Shown here: positions 1 through 11,781 of the stretch, piece by piece | How the letters are laid out: each line of letters opens with the position of its first letter | Position numbering within the stretch: position 1 is the stretch's first letter | DNA from: Patagioenas fasciata | Taxonomy: Eukaryota > Chordata > Aves > Columbiformes > Columbidae | Length of the DNA stretch: 64,000 nucleotides | Assembly: GCF_037038585.1 (NCBI RefSeq) | Contig: NC_092525.1 | Coordinates: 17,836,867 to 17,900,866, forward strand | Direction: 5' to 3' | Notes under the pieces: generated by a model | Told to the model about the DNA's origin: nothing | Databases searched by the model: none | The model's input: the letters and a program-made list of their open reading frames with translations, nothing else | Translations under genes and position numbers: made by a program

Positions 1-516
1 TCTCATATTGCCCATTTGGTCTGCAGAAAGACCAGAAACAGCACAACTTTCATAGTCCAAGATCAGTATCATAGCTCCAAACCCACTAAAGTTAGAGAAG
101 TTAAATTCAAACTGCTATGAGTCTACCCAAAACCTAAGAGGTTCTTTTTTTCCATGTGTGTTTTTTGGTTTTGTTTTAAATGAGTACACATTCTCCTTAT
201 ATACATTACTGGACACATACTGAGAGCAAACCTGATGATCTCCAGTGGATGTCAACATAAAGAGCCAGCCAAACACTTGGGTGAGCTCCAGTGGAGACTT
301 TAGGGAACAAACTAGACAATCTGGTTTGTTTTCTTGACTGTGAAGATGCACCAACTCCTGTCTCAGAGTAGCAGAGCTGGCTGGTCTCCTGGGATCCCTC
401 ACAGTTCTTCATTTTGGTGAAATGAGTGTACCCAAGAGGAACCCAACAGCCCTGAGCAAATCACCCAGCTGGGATTCTCAAGCCCCAAGCCACACACCAG
501 GCACAGTCGCTATTAC
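1..516. other. DNAJC6 intron after exon 12 (partial)
   Basis: No exon, repeat family or RNA was recognised. The short open frames here have no recognisable homology. Confidence 0.7.
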
Positions 517-948
517 CTTCTCCCATCCTCGGGGACGGTGACGGGGATGCCGAAGCTGCGGAACGCCGAGGAGTTGACTGCACAGATCCAGGTCCCCCCA
601 CTGGGAAGACCTCCTCAGCAGCAGGCTGTCCGCTTTGGCTCTGGGAACCAAACAAATCGTTCAGCAAGTCTGAGTTAGAGAGGGCAGCAGTGGGCTGCGA
701 GGGAAAGCTCTTGCTCATAGGGCTACCGTCCAGGCCCAGCAGGTCCACGTCTTCAGGCGGAGGTGGTGCCGGAGGTTCTTGCTGCTTTTTGCTATGTTTT
801 GGTGTCCCGTGAGGTTTGTCACCGCTGGCATTACTGTGCTGACTGGAAAGGGACAAGAGTTCGTCATCTGACTGTTCGCTTTCCTCATGGACCAACGCTG
901 CTCGATCCTCTGAGGTGGGGTGAGAGCTACTTTTGTCAGATTTCTGAT
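517..948 (-). CDS. DNAJC6: DNAJC6 exon 12 (clathrin/AP2-binding region, residues 493-637)
   Basis: Acceptor CATTTAG|ATCAGA, donor GAAG|GTAATA; the largest exon in view (432 bp). The product is acidic and disordered: EESEQSDDELLSLSS, SKKQQEPPAPPPPEDVDLLG, DLLNDLFG and STPRRSAASASPSPSPR. The DLL- and DLF-type peptides fit known short motifs for clathrin and AP2-appendage binding. A stop-free frame runs past the donor, but the protein match ends at the GT. The next exon (expected to begin after GEG) is off the left edge. Confidence 0.96.
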
Positions 949-1254
949 CTAAATGATGATTAAAAATAAAATTAGGTAGCTGTTAGTTTTGTCATCACAA
1001 AGGTCCCATAAAAGTCAGCTTATACGCAGAACAAAAAGCTACTGAGAAAACCACAGCAGCATTTTGCTGGATTTTAACATAAGAGTCCTTTGCAAAGATT
1101 AAGTTAAAGTCTCTGCTGGCCTGTATCATAAGGAGCCAGCTTTATTGATCAGGAAACACAGAGAGAGGTTAATTGACTCTCCTCAAGCCTGAAGAGCCAG
1201 CAAGTGTACACCCACAGATACAAACAGAACAAGTTTCTGGGTCAGGACTGAGGA

Positions 1255-1404
1255 TCCAGGACGATGCCCCATCCCTGGAGACATCCCAGGCCAGGCTGGA
1301 CGGGGCTCTGAGCAACCTGAGCTGGTGAAGTTGTCCCTGCTCATGGCAGGGGTGGCACTGGGGGAGCTGGGAAGGTCCCTTCCAACCCTAACTACTTTAT
1401 GATC
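1255..1404 (+). repeat. CR1 LINE 3'-end fragment
   Basis: Matches the CR1 3' region: AGGCTGGACGGGGCTCTGAG, CATGGCAGGGGTGGCACTGG and AAGGTCCCTTCCAACCCTAA. Truncated at the 5' side, as is usual for CR1, and antisense to DNAJC6. Confidence 0.85.
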
Positions 1405-1718
1405 TCCTCAAAATCCAGGCAGAACAAGGCTCATTGTAAAGGAGCAGGGACATAAGCCGCCATCCTCGCTGTGCCCACAAGGATCTCTTACACCAGGTTG
1501 CTACCCAATGTGGTGCTGATCCAGAGGAGAAATGTTGCATTTGGCAGCACCATGAGATTTTCAAGGCATTTGACGCTATTAAATGGCCTCTCAGGTATAC
1601 ACTCTTGGTGCTAAATCCACATAGCACTTTATATGATGTGCAACATGAGGAAAAAAACAGCTTAAATTTGATTTTAGCATCAAGCAGGCCTTGAGCAAAG
1701 CTTTAGACTAGAACTATG

Positions 1719-1769
1719 TCAATGATCTTAGAGGTTTTTCCCAACCCAAATGATTCTACGATTCTATGT
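1719..1769 (+). repeat. CR1 LINE terminal fragment
   Basis: Fifty bases of the CR1 3' tail: CAATGATCTTAGAGG, CCCAACCCAAATGATTC and the terminal GATTCTATG-type repeat. Confidence 0.7.
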
Positions 1770-1997
1770 ACAGCACAAGTAGGAGATGTTTGATGAGGGT
1801 GGTGTAGGAAATTAATTCCCACTCAGTTGCAACATAAGGGTGTGCCCAGCAATACGCTGAGATCTAATGGGAAAGACATGTTACAATCAGATCCTTCAGC
1901 CTGACTCTGTGCTCCGGGGAGTGTGAGGGGGGGGCAGAATTAAAAGTTGTGTATCTTGTTTGAAGCAGGTTTTTCTTTGAAGACCAAGTCTGCATAC

Positions 1998-2078
1998 CTT
2001 GCCAGCTGAGAGATGAGAAGAACGCGCTCTGTCCAACATTTCTGATGTTATCCTGGGGTGAATCTGTGGGACCTCTAC
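1998..2078 (-). CDS. DNAJC6: DNAJC6 exon 11 (linker, residues 466-493)
   Basis: Acceptor TGCTGCAG|GTAGAG, donor GCAAG|GTATGC. In the correct phase it reads GRGPTDSPQDNIRNVGQSAF then FSSLSWQ, aligning with PPDNPRHYGQSGFFASLCWQ of the human protein. The longer open frames over the same bases are in other phases and are not coding. Confidence 0.92.
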
Positions 2079-2170
2079 CTGCAGCACAGAGCACCAAAGA
2101 AATAAAATCAAGCAAAACAAAGTTCAGCATGCAGTAAGCATGCAAATTCAATAAATTTATGCAGCCCTAC

Positions 2171-2364
2171 CTGCCAAAGCAAGAGTGTCCTGATGCTCCT
2201 GATGAGAGGAGAAGAGAATGGTTGGATTGATGTCTTTTGTTGTGAAGTTCTCCCATGGGGGAGTTAACTCAGTTTGTCTATCAGTAGACTGTATTTCTAT
2301 CTCCAGTATAACGTGAAAGAGCTGAGGATATTTGTCTGGAGAGTCACAAGCATCCAGTTCAGGC
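2171..2364 (-). CDS. DNAJC6: DNAJC6 exon 10 (end of C2 domain, residues 401-466)
   Basis: Acceptor CTGTTTAG|GCCTGAA, donor GGCAG|GTAGGG. Encodes PELDACDSPDKYPQLFHVIL through LTPPWENFTTKDINPTILFS to HQEHQDTLALA. The HQEHQDTLAL motif is characteristic of auxilin and marks the exit from the C2 domain. Confidence 0.96.
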
Positions 2365-2529
2365 CTAAACAGGGACAACAGTTGTACAGTTAAAACAGAA
2401 AGGATATTTCTGCAAAGCTATATGAAGTCTTTCAACAGATGCCTGCATGCATACTTTTCATCTGCAAATATTCTCCTTCAGCCTTTATAAGGCTTCGGGT
2501 TTGATTAATGTTCAACTTAAAATACTCAC

Positions 2530-2609
2530 TTGGTGAATTTTAGTGTGGTTGTTCCCAGGGCTATGAATCCAGTATGAAATTGAATTTGGAATATTTGTGT
2601 GTTGGTCAT
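2530..2609 (-). CDS. DNAJC6: DNAJC6 exon 9 (C2 domain, residues 375-401)
   Basis: Acceptor TTTTTTCAG|ATGACC, donor CACCAA|GTGAGT. Encodes MTNTQIFQIQFHTGFIALGT then TTLKFTK, with conserved FQ-QFHTGFI. The 80-bp exon is too short for a length-based ORF call but is in phase with both neighbours. Confidence 0.94.
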
Positions 2610-3808
2610 CTGAAAAAACACAGAGCACCAGGCTGAACAAGCACTTAAATTAATGAAATTAAAGTGTTCGTTTATAGCACACACAGACAGTTAAGTCTAC
2701 CTTACTACCAGTTACTATATAGACTAACCATAACTTCTACATAAGCTAATTCATTCCGGTTGTTCTACAGAATAGAGCTTCTCATTCTCAAACCCAAATA
2801 TTAATATTTCCGAGAGCCTTCCCAGCCTTCATGTCTCTTCTTTCCCTGCGTGGCCTCATTTCTGGGATCAGTTAAATGAAACCGATATCTGTTTCCACTG
2901 AATACATTGGAGCAACAGGTTTGTACCCCAGGACAATCTAAGACTATTTCACCCGTAGTAGAGGCTTCAGTAAAGTGTCACCTATACAGCAAACTAGAGG
3001 AAAAATACTCATCGGTCGCTCTGCAACTTAAATACTAAGATTTTGAACATACTATCAGGAAAATTATCAAGATCTCAGATTAATTTCCCAGTTCCTCTTT
3101 CACAACCACAAAAGCCAGAGAACAGCATTTTAAAGCCAGCTCAAAGCCTAGATGAGCACAGACCAACAAATATTCCATCTTTCAGTACTGTTACTCTGTT
3201 ATGTTATTGGGGTGTGCTCACTCCAGCACCCTTCTGTTCTCTCTCCTCAGTTTCCATTGTCTCTCAGTTCTCTGATCTGCAAGTATTATGAGGCTTTTTG
3301 GCTATGAAGAGGCAGGGTCTCTGACCAGCCTGCAGCTTAAATTGTCTTTCTCATCCTCATGACTGACCAATCCACATAAATCGCTTTTTTGCCCTAATGA
3401 CCAAAAAAAGATGAAGGCTGCTCTACAGCAAGCAAAGCAGACACCATGCAGGAGCGATGGCTCAGTACCTCATTCTAATCTGAGCAAAAGAAAATCTTCC
3501 ATCTTCTTAGAGTGCGTAGGTAGAGGCCTTGATGGTGGTTTGCCCTGAGCTGGTTACTGATGGTGAGTTTCTGTCATCTACATCTACCCCATCATAGACA
3601 CCATCTCCATAGAGACCCCAGAGGCATCATGGACTTCTCCAAATACAGCTCTTTGTTTTCACTTGGCACTGCTCAAATTTCTGTTGTATCTACTGTCAAA
3701 CAAGGAAACTTTCTACGTCACAAGTGCCATGTGTGTTCTCAGACCCTATATTTAGCCATGTCTTAGTATGTTGCCTCTACCATGCAAGAGAAGTTAAACA
3801 ACTCCTAC
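2610..3808. other. DNAJC6 intron 8
   Basis: Unique-looking A/T-rich sequence. No repeat family or RNA was recognised. Confidence 0.6.
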
Positions 3809-3926
3809 TTTTGCTTGAAGGCGGCCCCCAATGGTTGATCTCATGTGGTAGACAGAAACAACAACATCTCCATGGACAGTGGCTCCCAACGGAATTAGGA
3901 CTTTCCCTTCTTGCACGCGGTATTCT
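3809..3926 (-). CDS. DNAJC6: DNAJC6 exon 8 (C2 domain, residues 335-374)
   Basis: Acceptor TTCAAAG|AGAATAC, donor CAAAA|GTAGGAG. Encodes EYRVQEGKVLIPLGATVHGD, then VVVSVYHMRSTIGGRLQAK, a C2-domain beta-strand segment matching auxilin. A second AG two bases downstream of the chosen acceptor would shift the frame, so the first is used. Confidence 0.94.
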
Positions 3927-4311
3927 CTTTGAAGGGAAGAGAAGAAAATCCACAGTTACGCTCCCTTCCACAATGCCATCACCTCCCAGCAACAATGTCA
4001 ACAGAAAAGCCATAATCTCATTCAAACTGAGCAAACAGAGGTGCATTCAGGGCTCTGCTTAATGTTAGGCTTAGTTCAAACACAAACATTTCACAGGGGA
4101 AACCAACACAGCACTGAGCTATTTGAAACTTCAGGCTCACTCTGGCAGGACTTTTTTCCACACTAGGCACTAATTTTCAATTAATAATGCACTCCATCAT
4201 TTGCCAGGCAGCCTGGCCATGAGTGCAGCACAGGCATTAGCCACGTTGCAGCAAAACGAAAGCCTCCTTGTGTTAAGCTCCTAAGGATGGCAGAACATGA
4301 CAGCAACTCAC
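3927..4311. other. DNAJC6 intron 7
   Basis: Nothing recognised besides the splice signals. Confidence 0.6.
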
Positions 4312-4506
4312 TTCATTCTTTCATACTCCTGGGAAGTGGTGAGGATTCTGGTTTCTCCGCTGAGGATGTCACAGAAGGGCCGGCACCCATTTCGTTGCTT
4401 GTTGAAACAGGGGACTGGGCTGAGGGTGACGGACTTGATCGTAAGTGGTTTGCAGTGAGGAATGACGGGCTTGTCTGCTATTAGATCACAAATGTATCCT
4501 ATGTAC
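4312..4506 (-). CDS. DNAJC6: DNAJC6 exon 7 (end of PTEN-like, start of C2 domain, residues 270-335)
   Basis: Acceptor GTTTGCAG|GTACAT, donor AATGAA|GTGAGT. Encodes YIGYICDLIADKP, then KPLTIKSVTLSPVPCFNKQRNGCRPFCDIL and ends EYERMK. It joins the PTEN-like domain to the C2 domain. Strongly conserved with mammalian auxilin. Confidence 0.96.
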
Positions 4507-5252
4507 CTGCAAACAGAGAAAGTCATTACCGAAATCTCCATCCCAAGTGACTAGTTTTCATTCTGAACTTGAAGTCTACCTTGAAATCCAGTGAAAGTGG
4601 GATTCTTTCACAGTTCCAGGACAGGAGTTTCCATGTACTTCAGCATCCTCACAGCTGGAACAAAATCTATGCTTCTATTTCTGCTTAATTACAAGAATGA
4701 GACCTTAAGAGGAAGGCAGTCGGCCTTCAGCTCTGATCATTTCCCCTCACCTTTTAAGAGAGAAGGTGTTGAGCAATGTTTTTTCTGGTTTACTAGTAGC
4801 GGTTTGCCTTCTATTTACATGCACATAGCAGATTAATTACTTTGTTAGTCATGTACTGAAGGATCATTATTATTACATATCTAAGACAAGATCTTTGGTT
4901 TGCTCTTGAGAGGCAGTTTTTCCTCTGCCTAATGGAAATTGGAAAAAAAAAAAAAATTTAAAAAAGACATTTTTACAGTGTAAACTCCTGTAAGGATGAA
5001 GCTGACGCAGGGACAGGGATTCACCCCAGCTCTGTTAACCACAGGTTTGTGAGCGTTCCTGAACTAGTGAGCCAAGCCATTATAATATTTGATTTTTTCC
5101 CTCCATTATATCAACGTGGGTAAAATGGAAGTGGCCACAAACATCGATTAAGACCCATCAAAGCCAAGTGTCAGGGCTGATGCATGAGTACTGCTTGGGC
5201 AGTTTTTAGTGTGAGGAACATAGCTTGTGTAGTGTTTAGCCATATACTCTAC
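4507..5252. other. DNAJC6 intron 6
   Basis: Contains an A-rich run near 4942-4964; otherwise nothing recognised. Confidence 0.6.
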
Positions 5253-5386
5253 CTCCTGTGAGATGGCCACAGTACAATTCCAGGTCTCTTTGTGTTCAGC
5301 AACTGCACAGCAGGGCCGGGATTAGAGAAGAGGTGACAAAAACAGAACATTGCACTGACCAGAACTGCCGAGGCTGCACGGCCATC
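5253..5386 (-). CDS. DNAJC6: DNAJC6 exon 6 (PTEN-like P-loop remainder, residues 226-270)
   Basis: Acceptor CTTAACAG|GATGGC, donor AGGAG|GTAGAG. It begins DGRAASAVLVSAMF and ends LWPSHR(R). Together with exon 5 the P-loop reads HCMDGRAA. The arginine of the CX5R phosphatase signature is replaced by Ala230, so catalysis is not expected, as is usual for auxilin. No Met occurs near the exon start and the reading frame is short, so ORF length alone would miss it. Confidence 0.94.
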
Positions 5387-6978
5387 CTGTTAAGGAAAGC
5401 AATGGGGGGAGAAAAACATACAAGTGTCAGACTCATCCTTTAAATTTCAGAATTCTCTCCATTCTTCCTTAAATCACATAAAATAGCTTCTCCAGAAAAA
5501 TTAGGATTGAGACTGCAAGATGATGAGGAATTTCCAGTGCTGTGTCTTTTGTTTAATACCTGGGACTTCAGTGAGCAGCACTGGCCTGGATCAAAGCGAA
5601 GATAATATCCAGTAAGCAGCCAAACCTGAGGATGCTTCAGACTTGTTTTGAAAGCCCAGAAGTACATTTTGTCTACAAATGTTGGTGTTTCATGGCTGTA
5701 ATATTATAATTATTTCAAACATAAGCCTGGAACTGACCACAGGGGTCACCCATCCCACAGCTGCAGGCATTCATTTAATAGAAATTTAACCTAGAAAAGT
5801 TCACAAACATAAAAAAAATCAAGCCCAAGGCTCCCTCACCCAAACACATTCACAGCCCTCAACCTACAGATGGCTCCTGAACAAGTCTAGGTTTTCTTTA
5901 GGGGGATTATAAGGCTCAGGGTTGACAAGCTATTTGTTTTTTTAAGGTTTAGGCCCTGCCAATTGCTCTGAAAAGATCTCTCAGGTTCATATAAACTAAG
6001 TGGGTTTCTGCAGACTTACTAGAAAGTGTTAAAAACCACTCCCTGTCCTTTACAGAATTATTCAGATATTCATTGCTCAAAGGAATTTGATTCTTGAGCT
6101 AGATTTCTAGGACTGAAGGCATCAAGTGCATCTTCATCTCTGAATGGAATTTATGTCCTGTAGCCGCTGGCTGTGCTACGCAAAGCAGAAATGCCAGACG
6201 CGTATGTAAGGTCTATGCAGTTTGGGATCCATCATTTTCCTCAGTCCTTCCAGTTTATGCTGATCAGGGCTGACAGCCTCCTGGATTTAATTTAGGCTTC
6301 AAGAGCAAACCAGAACTCTTCTTTTGGCCGTTACTGTCAATATTAAAGGTTGTATGGGGTAAATTACAAGTTAGTCATATAAAATCACACTATTCTCATG
6401 CATCTTATCTACACATTGCCCAGTACTGAATAACCCTTATGGGGGATTTATCAACCACGTCAGTGGTGATGCAGGAAGAGGAGCAGAAAGCAACTGGACT
6501 TCTTCAGCCAGGCCTGACACAGGAGACTTTAACAATCTTGGTTTCACAGCTTGACAGAATTCCCAATTATGTGTTTTCTCCCCAACTTCCATCAGGAAAC
6601 TTCAGTCTAGAGGCTGCATTTTGTCCTGTGACTACTTACAATAAAATGCAAACCCAGAGCAGGCTGACAACCCTTACGGTCAGGTCTCGGGTGAAGTTCA
6701 GACCTTACTGCTACTTGTCACCTCGAGCAGTTGACTGCTGGAATGACTGGGACCTCTCTTGCTTTGCATTCCTGCTTCTCCTTCAGCATTAGGTCTTCCA
6801 GCTTAGCTGTGGAGCTGCACATAGCAGATGAATCCACTTTCTATGGGGTCCATTTTATTACATTTCTTTTTATTTTAGAAATGGTCACCATCCATGTGCA
6901 CAGACTCCAAACATGCAACATGCACCATGACTTATGACTCACAGGTCTATAAATGTGGTTACTTTCTGGTGTCCTTAC
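5387..6978. other. DNAJC6 intron 5
   Basis: Separates the two halves of the phosphatase P-loop. The 117-codon open frame at 6439-6792 (+) has no recognisable homology and is judged chance. Confidence 0.6.
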
Positions 6979-7101
6979 CATGCAGTGAATGACACAGACA
7001 TTCTTGGGGTTCTGCTGTAGCCAGTTGTGCATGTTCTTACAGACAGCATAGAGGTTGTGCAGACTGGGTGCTTGTCGGACTGGCCAGCTACATTCGGATA
7101 C
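6979..7101 (-). CDS. DNAJC6: DNAJC6 exon 5 (PTEN-like domain, residues 185-225)
   Basis: Acceptor CCTACAG|GTATCC, donor GCATG|GTAAGG. Encodes VSECSWPVRQAPSLHNLY... to NPKNVCVIHCM. The last residues HCM are the first part of the phosphatase P-loop, which is interrupted here by an intron. Cys224 is the position equivalent to the PTEN nucleophile. Confidence 0.96.
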
Positions 7102-10100
7102 CTGTAGGGATTACACAAGGAGCAAAAGCCATCTTTGTTAAAGCATTAAGCAAGGCACACTTTGACAAGAGCTTTCTGCCAAGAAACATACTTCTCTCTT
7201 ACAACCTCAAGCTATGTGCTTGAAACCTACTCCCTCTCTTCTCATGCATAATTCTGCTCTGTGACTCATGAATTATAAGGAGACAAACAAAAAAGAATTC
7301 TCAGCTAAATAACATAATATTGATGTATTGTCATTGACTATACATTTTTTAAAAATTACATTCCAAGCCAGATTTATCTTGAGTGGTCTTTCATAACACT
7401 CCAGTCTCACCACAGCACATTGATTTCTGCTCTGCCCAAAGCCTTTGTACAACTTGTCCCTGAAAACTATGGCTCCGATTTTTCAAAGGACACTGAGCAT
7501 CTGTTGTTCTCAGCCGTTTTGTGTCATAGGATTTTCAAGCCCTATTTGACAGATATTAGGCTGATAAAAGGGAAACTTTTGTCCAAAAAAATAATCATAT
7601 CGGAGTAAGTATAGTTAAGAGATGAGCCAGAAAAGTGAATGGCTTCTTAGAGCTGAAAACCCACGAATTGTGAAGTGTGTCTAGTTACTATTCATCGATG
7701 TACTAATTCTGAGTCATTACATTTATGTCAAGAACAGTCCTTGCAGGCTCAAACAGCACATCAAATAGCCTTCTACAGACATCTCCATTTCATCTGGTTT
7801 TAATTGAAGTATCTTTTATAAAGGCATTTCTGGCTAGAAGAAATTTAAAGGACATCACGAGGCTTATCCTTAGACAAAGAATTGGTTCTCTTTCTCAGCT
7901 GACATTTGGATCCTGCTTTTAATGAGCGCAAAGGGGCAGGAAGGAGATGGCTTGACCAGATGTTCTTAAACAGCTGTATGATTTCCATACCGGACCGTTT
8001 CATCTCTCAGAGCAAGGAAGTGCTCCAGCTTTCAGAAAACTTGTATTTAAGGTTCTCTCTTACATACACCTGCACAACATCTTACAGCAGCAACAGGAAT
8101 CCCCATTCAAACCGGAGAACTGCCAAGCTGTGCTGCCATAAACATTTATTCAACTCTTTAATAAAGCCAGAGTACTGATACCATAAACAACATATATTAT
8201 AAATTATATCATGCCAATTACTTTGTTATTTCTATATCAAGCAAAAGTCTTCTCCACCAAACCCCAAATATTTTTGCATCAGGTTTCTGAAGGCACAAGA
8301 CCCACTTGCAATTAGATCACTAAAACACAATTCAGATTCCAAGTGGCTGTTAGAATTAATATGACCAGGGACCCTTTCACTGACAATCTTCTGAACAGAC
8401 CTCATGACAACACACTGCCAAGCATCTGGCAAAGCCATTGTCACTTACCAAGTAAATAATATACATTTCCCAACAGCCCATAATTGTATATTTACTTTGC
8501 CTGTAATTACACATATGCCTGCTGGTTTGCAATTAGGAAATTAAATACACGCTATGTAGCATTTCATATATTTCAAACATAACCTCACTACCGCTCATGA
8601 CTTACAAAAAGTAACAGGAATTCTCCTAGAGCTTTGGAAATAAGCAGCCAGCGCTTGTTTTACTTGAGCAGAAGGGCAGCAACAGCCAAGAATGTGACCC
8701 ATCAGGAACACTCAAGTTTGGTTTTGTTGTTTAATGTTATATTTGAGTTACACGTTTTCAAACTGCTCACCGCGGTGAGGCAGGGAGGGGAACAGAGCAC
8801 AACCAGGTTTGAGCAGCAGGTTTTAGTGTCTGTAGTCCCCTCTTCTCCTCTATAGACTGGGCACTTGGGGCTTCATGCCCCACGCAGCCACGTCAGGGCA
8901 GGGAAATGGCCCAGCCGGACATTAACTGTCACCTCCCTCCCGTGCCACCACAAAGCAAAGCAACCTACTTTGATCCTAGGAACAAAATTTTTAAAGTTTG
9001 GAATTAAAAAGCCTTTCACTTCAAAGACCAAGTGTGCATCTCAAAACTTCGGCTCATCTGGCATCTTCATCCAGAAAATACTCTCAATGTGATTTCACCT
9101 CCTTGATAGCACTTTTTTTTCCAATATACATGAAGTTCAAGCTCATGTATTCTCTTCTGCACATTTTGTTTTCCTAAACAATACTCTGAGTCAGTAGCTC
9201 CTAGCTCATAACGTGAAAGCACAGTATTTTAATAGAAGTTTGATTGTTTTATTCTTATGTGTGTGAAGGCAATAGCTTCCAAAGCACCTAGCCACGCTTT
9301 AAGAGTGACACATAAAGTCATTGGCCAAGGCATTGGATAGGGTAGGAGATTAAGTACAGAGGATGGAGAAGTTATGGCCAGGTCAAGCAAGGCACCAACA
9401 GATGTTTAATGTTGGGCTTTCAAAAGTAGATCTGTCTTTCTCCTCCCACCAACAGCAACAGTGATTGCACCAGAACCAAGCGAGACTGAAGATTCAGAGC
9501 CCTTGGTATCTTTTAATTAGTCTTTCCTGTTCATTTACTCGTATTTGAAGTCACAGCTGCTTACCAATTGCCACTGAGAAATTTGCTTCAAGAGTGAGTG
9601 ATTCCTGGTGAGCAGAGCAATTGAGGTGACAGTTTGAGGTGTAGCTCAATGTAAAATGAAATGAGGCTTATGCTGCATGAGATTCGCTTACCCTGGCCAA
9701 GGGTTAAGCCTGGCAACTGCTGTTGCCCTTTTTGCTGAAGGCAACAAAAAATAAGGATTTTTTTTTAAATCATTGCTCCCTTGTGGGAGAGGGAAAGAAC
9801 AGGAAGTTTTCTGAAAGATTAGATCTAATCTTGCATTTCAACAGCAGCATTTCATAGAGATTTCCTCTAAAAGCTATTAATGAACCCGAGCCTTGCAATG
9901 CTCCCCTATGCTGTTCTGGTTTTAGAGAAGGAAACTGGGGCAGAGAAGGGAGATGGTTTTTTTTGAAGTCATACACTACTGAAGAGCCAAAATGCCCCCA
10001 GTTTCCAGCCCTATGCTTAGCCTGCTAAGGGCTTCTGCTTAAAGCACAGCTGAAGGTCTGTTCAACATGAAAATAATCTACCTTATTTTACTGATTGTTT

Positions 10101-10423
10101 CTTTCAAAGCTATTTCATTTTACTCCTTATTTCTCTGCAACAGCTTGCAACAGCCATGTAGGAGCCAAAAGAAGCCCAGGCACAGCTTAGGGCAATGCTA
10201 CGTACTCTCACTCTCCTAACACAAGCATTATGCCCTGAACTTCCCAGCTCTCTAATCCCCATGGTCCCAGGCATCCGCTAAAACACAGAAATGACCACAG
10301 CACTTTAGAAACACGTATAATTCCTTTCTTCATCATGTTTTGCCACGCTCAGGATGGGCAGAAACAAGCCCCAGTACCCATTTTCCCAAGGATTTTCACC
10401 CCCTGCTCTGGGAAGACACTCAC
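7102..10423. other. DNAJC6 intron 4
   Basis: About 3.3 kb of A/T-rich sequence. I see no CR1, LTR, RNA gene or exon. Confidence 0.55.
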
Positions 10424-10572
10424 CCGGTTGTGAAACTTGGCACTGCGATAATACTTGGGTGACAAATTGAAGACGGTGTAGTGGTCAGGATGCCTGGAAT
10501 CCAAGAACGTCCGTACGTCTTCGATGTGGTTCCTGAAGCCCAGCTCAACACCTTCAGCCGGAAAAGACATCA
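10424..10572 (-). CDS. DNAJC6: DNAJC6 exon 4 (PTEN-like domain, residues 135-184)
   Basis: Acceptor TTTCTAG|TGATGTC, donor CCGG|GTGAGT. The product begins VMSFPAEGVELGFRN and runs through FLDSRHPDHYTVFNLS to AKFHNR. This is the N-terminal half of the tensin/PTEN-like phosphatase fold, which in auxilin binds phosphoinositides rather than acting as an enzyme. It ends at a codon boundary. Confidence 0.96.
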
Positions 10573-10678
10573 CTAGAAACAGGAGAAGAAGCCAGGCTGA
10601 GCGTGCACCAAAATGTGTTTATGGACCTCTGAACCCTGCGGTATGTCAGGTTTTATTTTTCCAATAAGCAGTATTTAC

Positions 10679-10728
10679 CTATGATCCTTGAGGTAATGTA
10701 TGAAATATCCAGCTCTCCCTTGGTGTAA
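10679..10728 (-). CDS. DNAJC6: DNAJC6 exon 3 (50 bp, residues 118-135)
   Basis: A 50-bp exon with acceptor TTTTAG|TTACACC and donor CATAG|GTAAAT. It encodes SYTKGELDISYITSRII(V), the lead-in to the PTEN-like domain, nearly identical to mammalian auxilin. Both junctions split codons, and the phases match exons 2 and 4. Confidence 0.95.
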
Positions 10729-11630
10729 CTAAAAGAAGACAAAGGAGGAGACAGACATCACACACATGTTTACAGAAGACAGCCCATTACAGGAACCAGA
10801 AGAGTGTTTTCCTGCAAATATCTGCTTTTGACACAAGGAAAAAATGATCTTGAAACCAATTCTTTGTACTTTATGGTTATGTCTTAAGAAGAGGGTACAA
10901 ACAGCTTCCTGCACACAGTGATCCAGCCTTTCCATCTACATACGCAACTAATTGGATGCAGAAGCTTGCAAAAAAGGTCCCTTTTCCCTTTCATCATTAA
11001 TTTTCAAGAAAAATCTCTAGTAGTTTGTCACTTTGCAGATCCCTCAAAGCCTCTGAGGTCTTGCCTGGGTTAAGTTTCTCTAATTTATCATAGCCACACA
11101 TGACTCAGAGGCAGGTAGAGTGCCAAGCACAGGGGACAACATCAGCAGAAGTGACCAAAGCAAAGTCACCTCAGCACTTTCTTCTACTCCAAAGGTGGCT
11201 TATATCGAAGGGAATAGTTATATCAGCAAGGACAGTCTCCTTGCATGGGAAAGGGACAGCGTACAACAGGAGGCAATTTTCAGTGATAAAATATTTCAGT
11301 GGTGGCTGGACAGAAGAACCGCACCGGGGTCAGTGGGGGCATCAGAGACCAAGTGCTCCCCTTTCACTGGGGGGTTTTTCCAGATTTATGGATGTTGATA
11401 CTCGCTTACTATGAAGCTTAGATTTTTTTATTTATTTATTGGGTTTTCCTCCTTCCTTGAGGCCAAATACCAATTAGAAGACAGAATCAAAGACAACACT
11501 TGTGATTTTCACCTCCTTCCTTCATTAGGTTAAGCTGGAAGTTGTGCTGTGCTAATTAAGATGGCAGCTCAGACCAGCACTTTGCAGCTCCTGATTTTAC
11601 CTACATTAGGCAGCTTCAGCCATACTGTAC
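10729..11630. other. DNAJC6 intron 2
   Basis: No exon or repeat was recognised. Two overlapping open frames of about 100 codons near 11100-11414 (+) lack homology. Confidence 0.55.
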
Positions 11631-11781
11631 CTGGCAACAGATTGCATGACCTTTGAAGACGTATCTTTCAGGGTATCCTTCAGGTTATCCTTCAAATTGC
11701 TGAAGAGCCTCCCTGCTCCTCCTTTCACCATATCTAGCAAGCCTCCCCCATAGCTGGACTCCATGTCTGGTGATGAGGCAC
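11631..11781 (-). CDS. DNAJC6: DNAJC6 exon 2 (residues 68-118)
   Basis: First exon shared by both predicted isoforms. It encodes GASSPDMESSYGGG followed by a highly conserved Gly/Lys-rich stretch with the tandem NLKDNLKDTLKDT, predicted to be amphipathic and membrane-proximal. Acceptor GAAG|GTGCC, donor GCCAG|GTACAG. The acceptor's polypyrimidine tract is weak, but phase and protein identity on both sides support it. Confidence 0.94.

Larger units (their letters stand above)
949..1997. other. DNAJC6 intron 11 with two CR1 3' ends
   Basis: Apart from the CR1 pieces at 1255-1404 and 1719-1769, nothing is recognised. Confidence 0.7.

Noticed and set aside
1864-2151. 95-codon frame overlapping DNAJC6 exon 11
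   Set aside because: Wrong phase; the auxilin-matching frame is the one reading GRGPTDSPQDN over 1998-2078.
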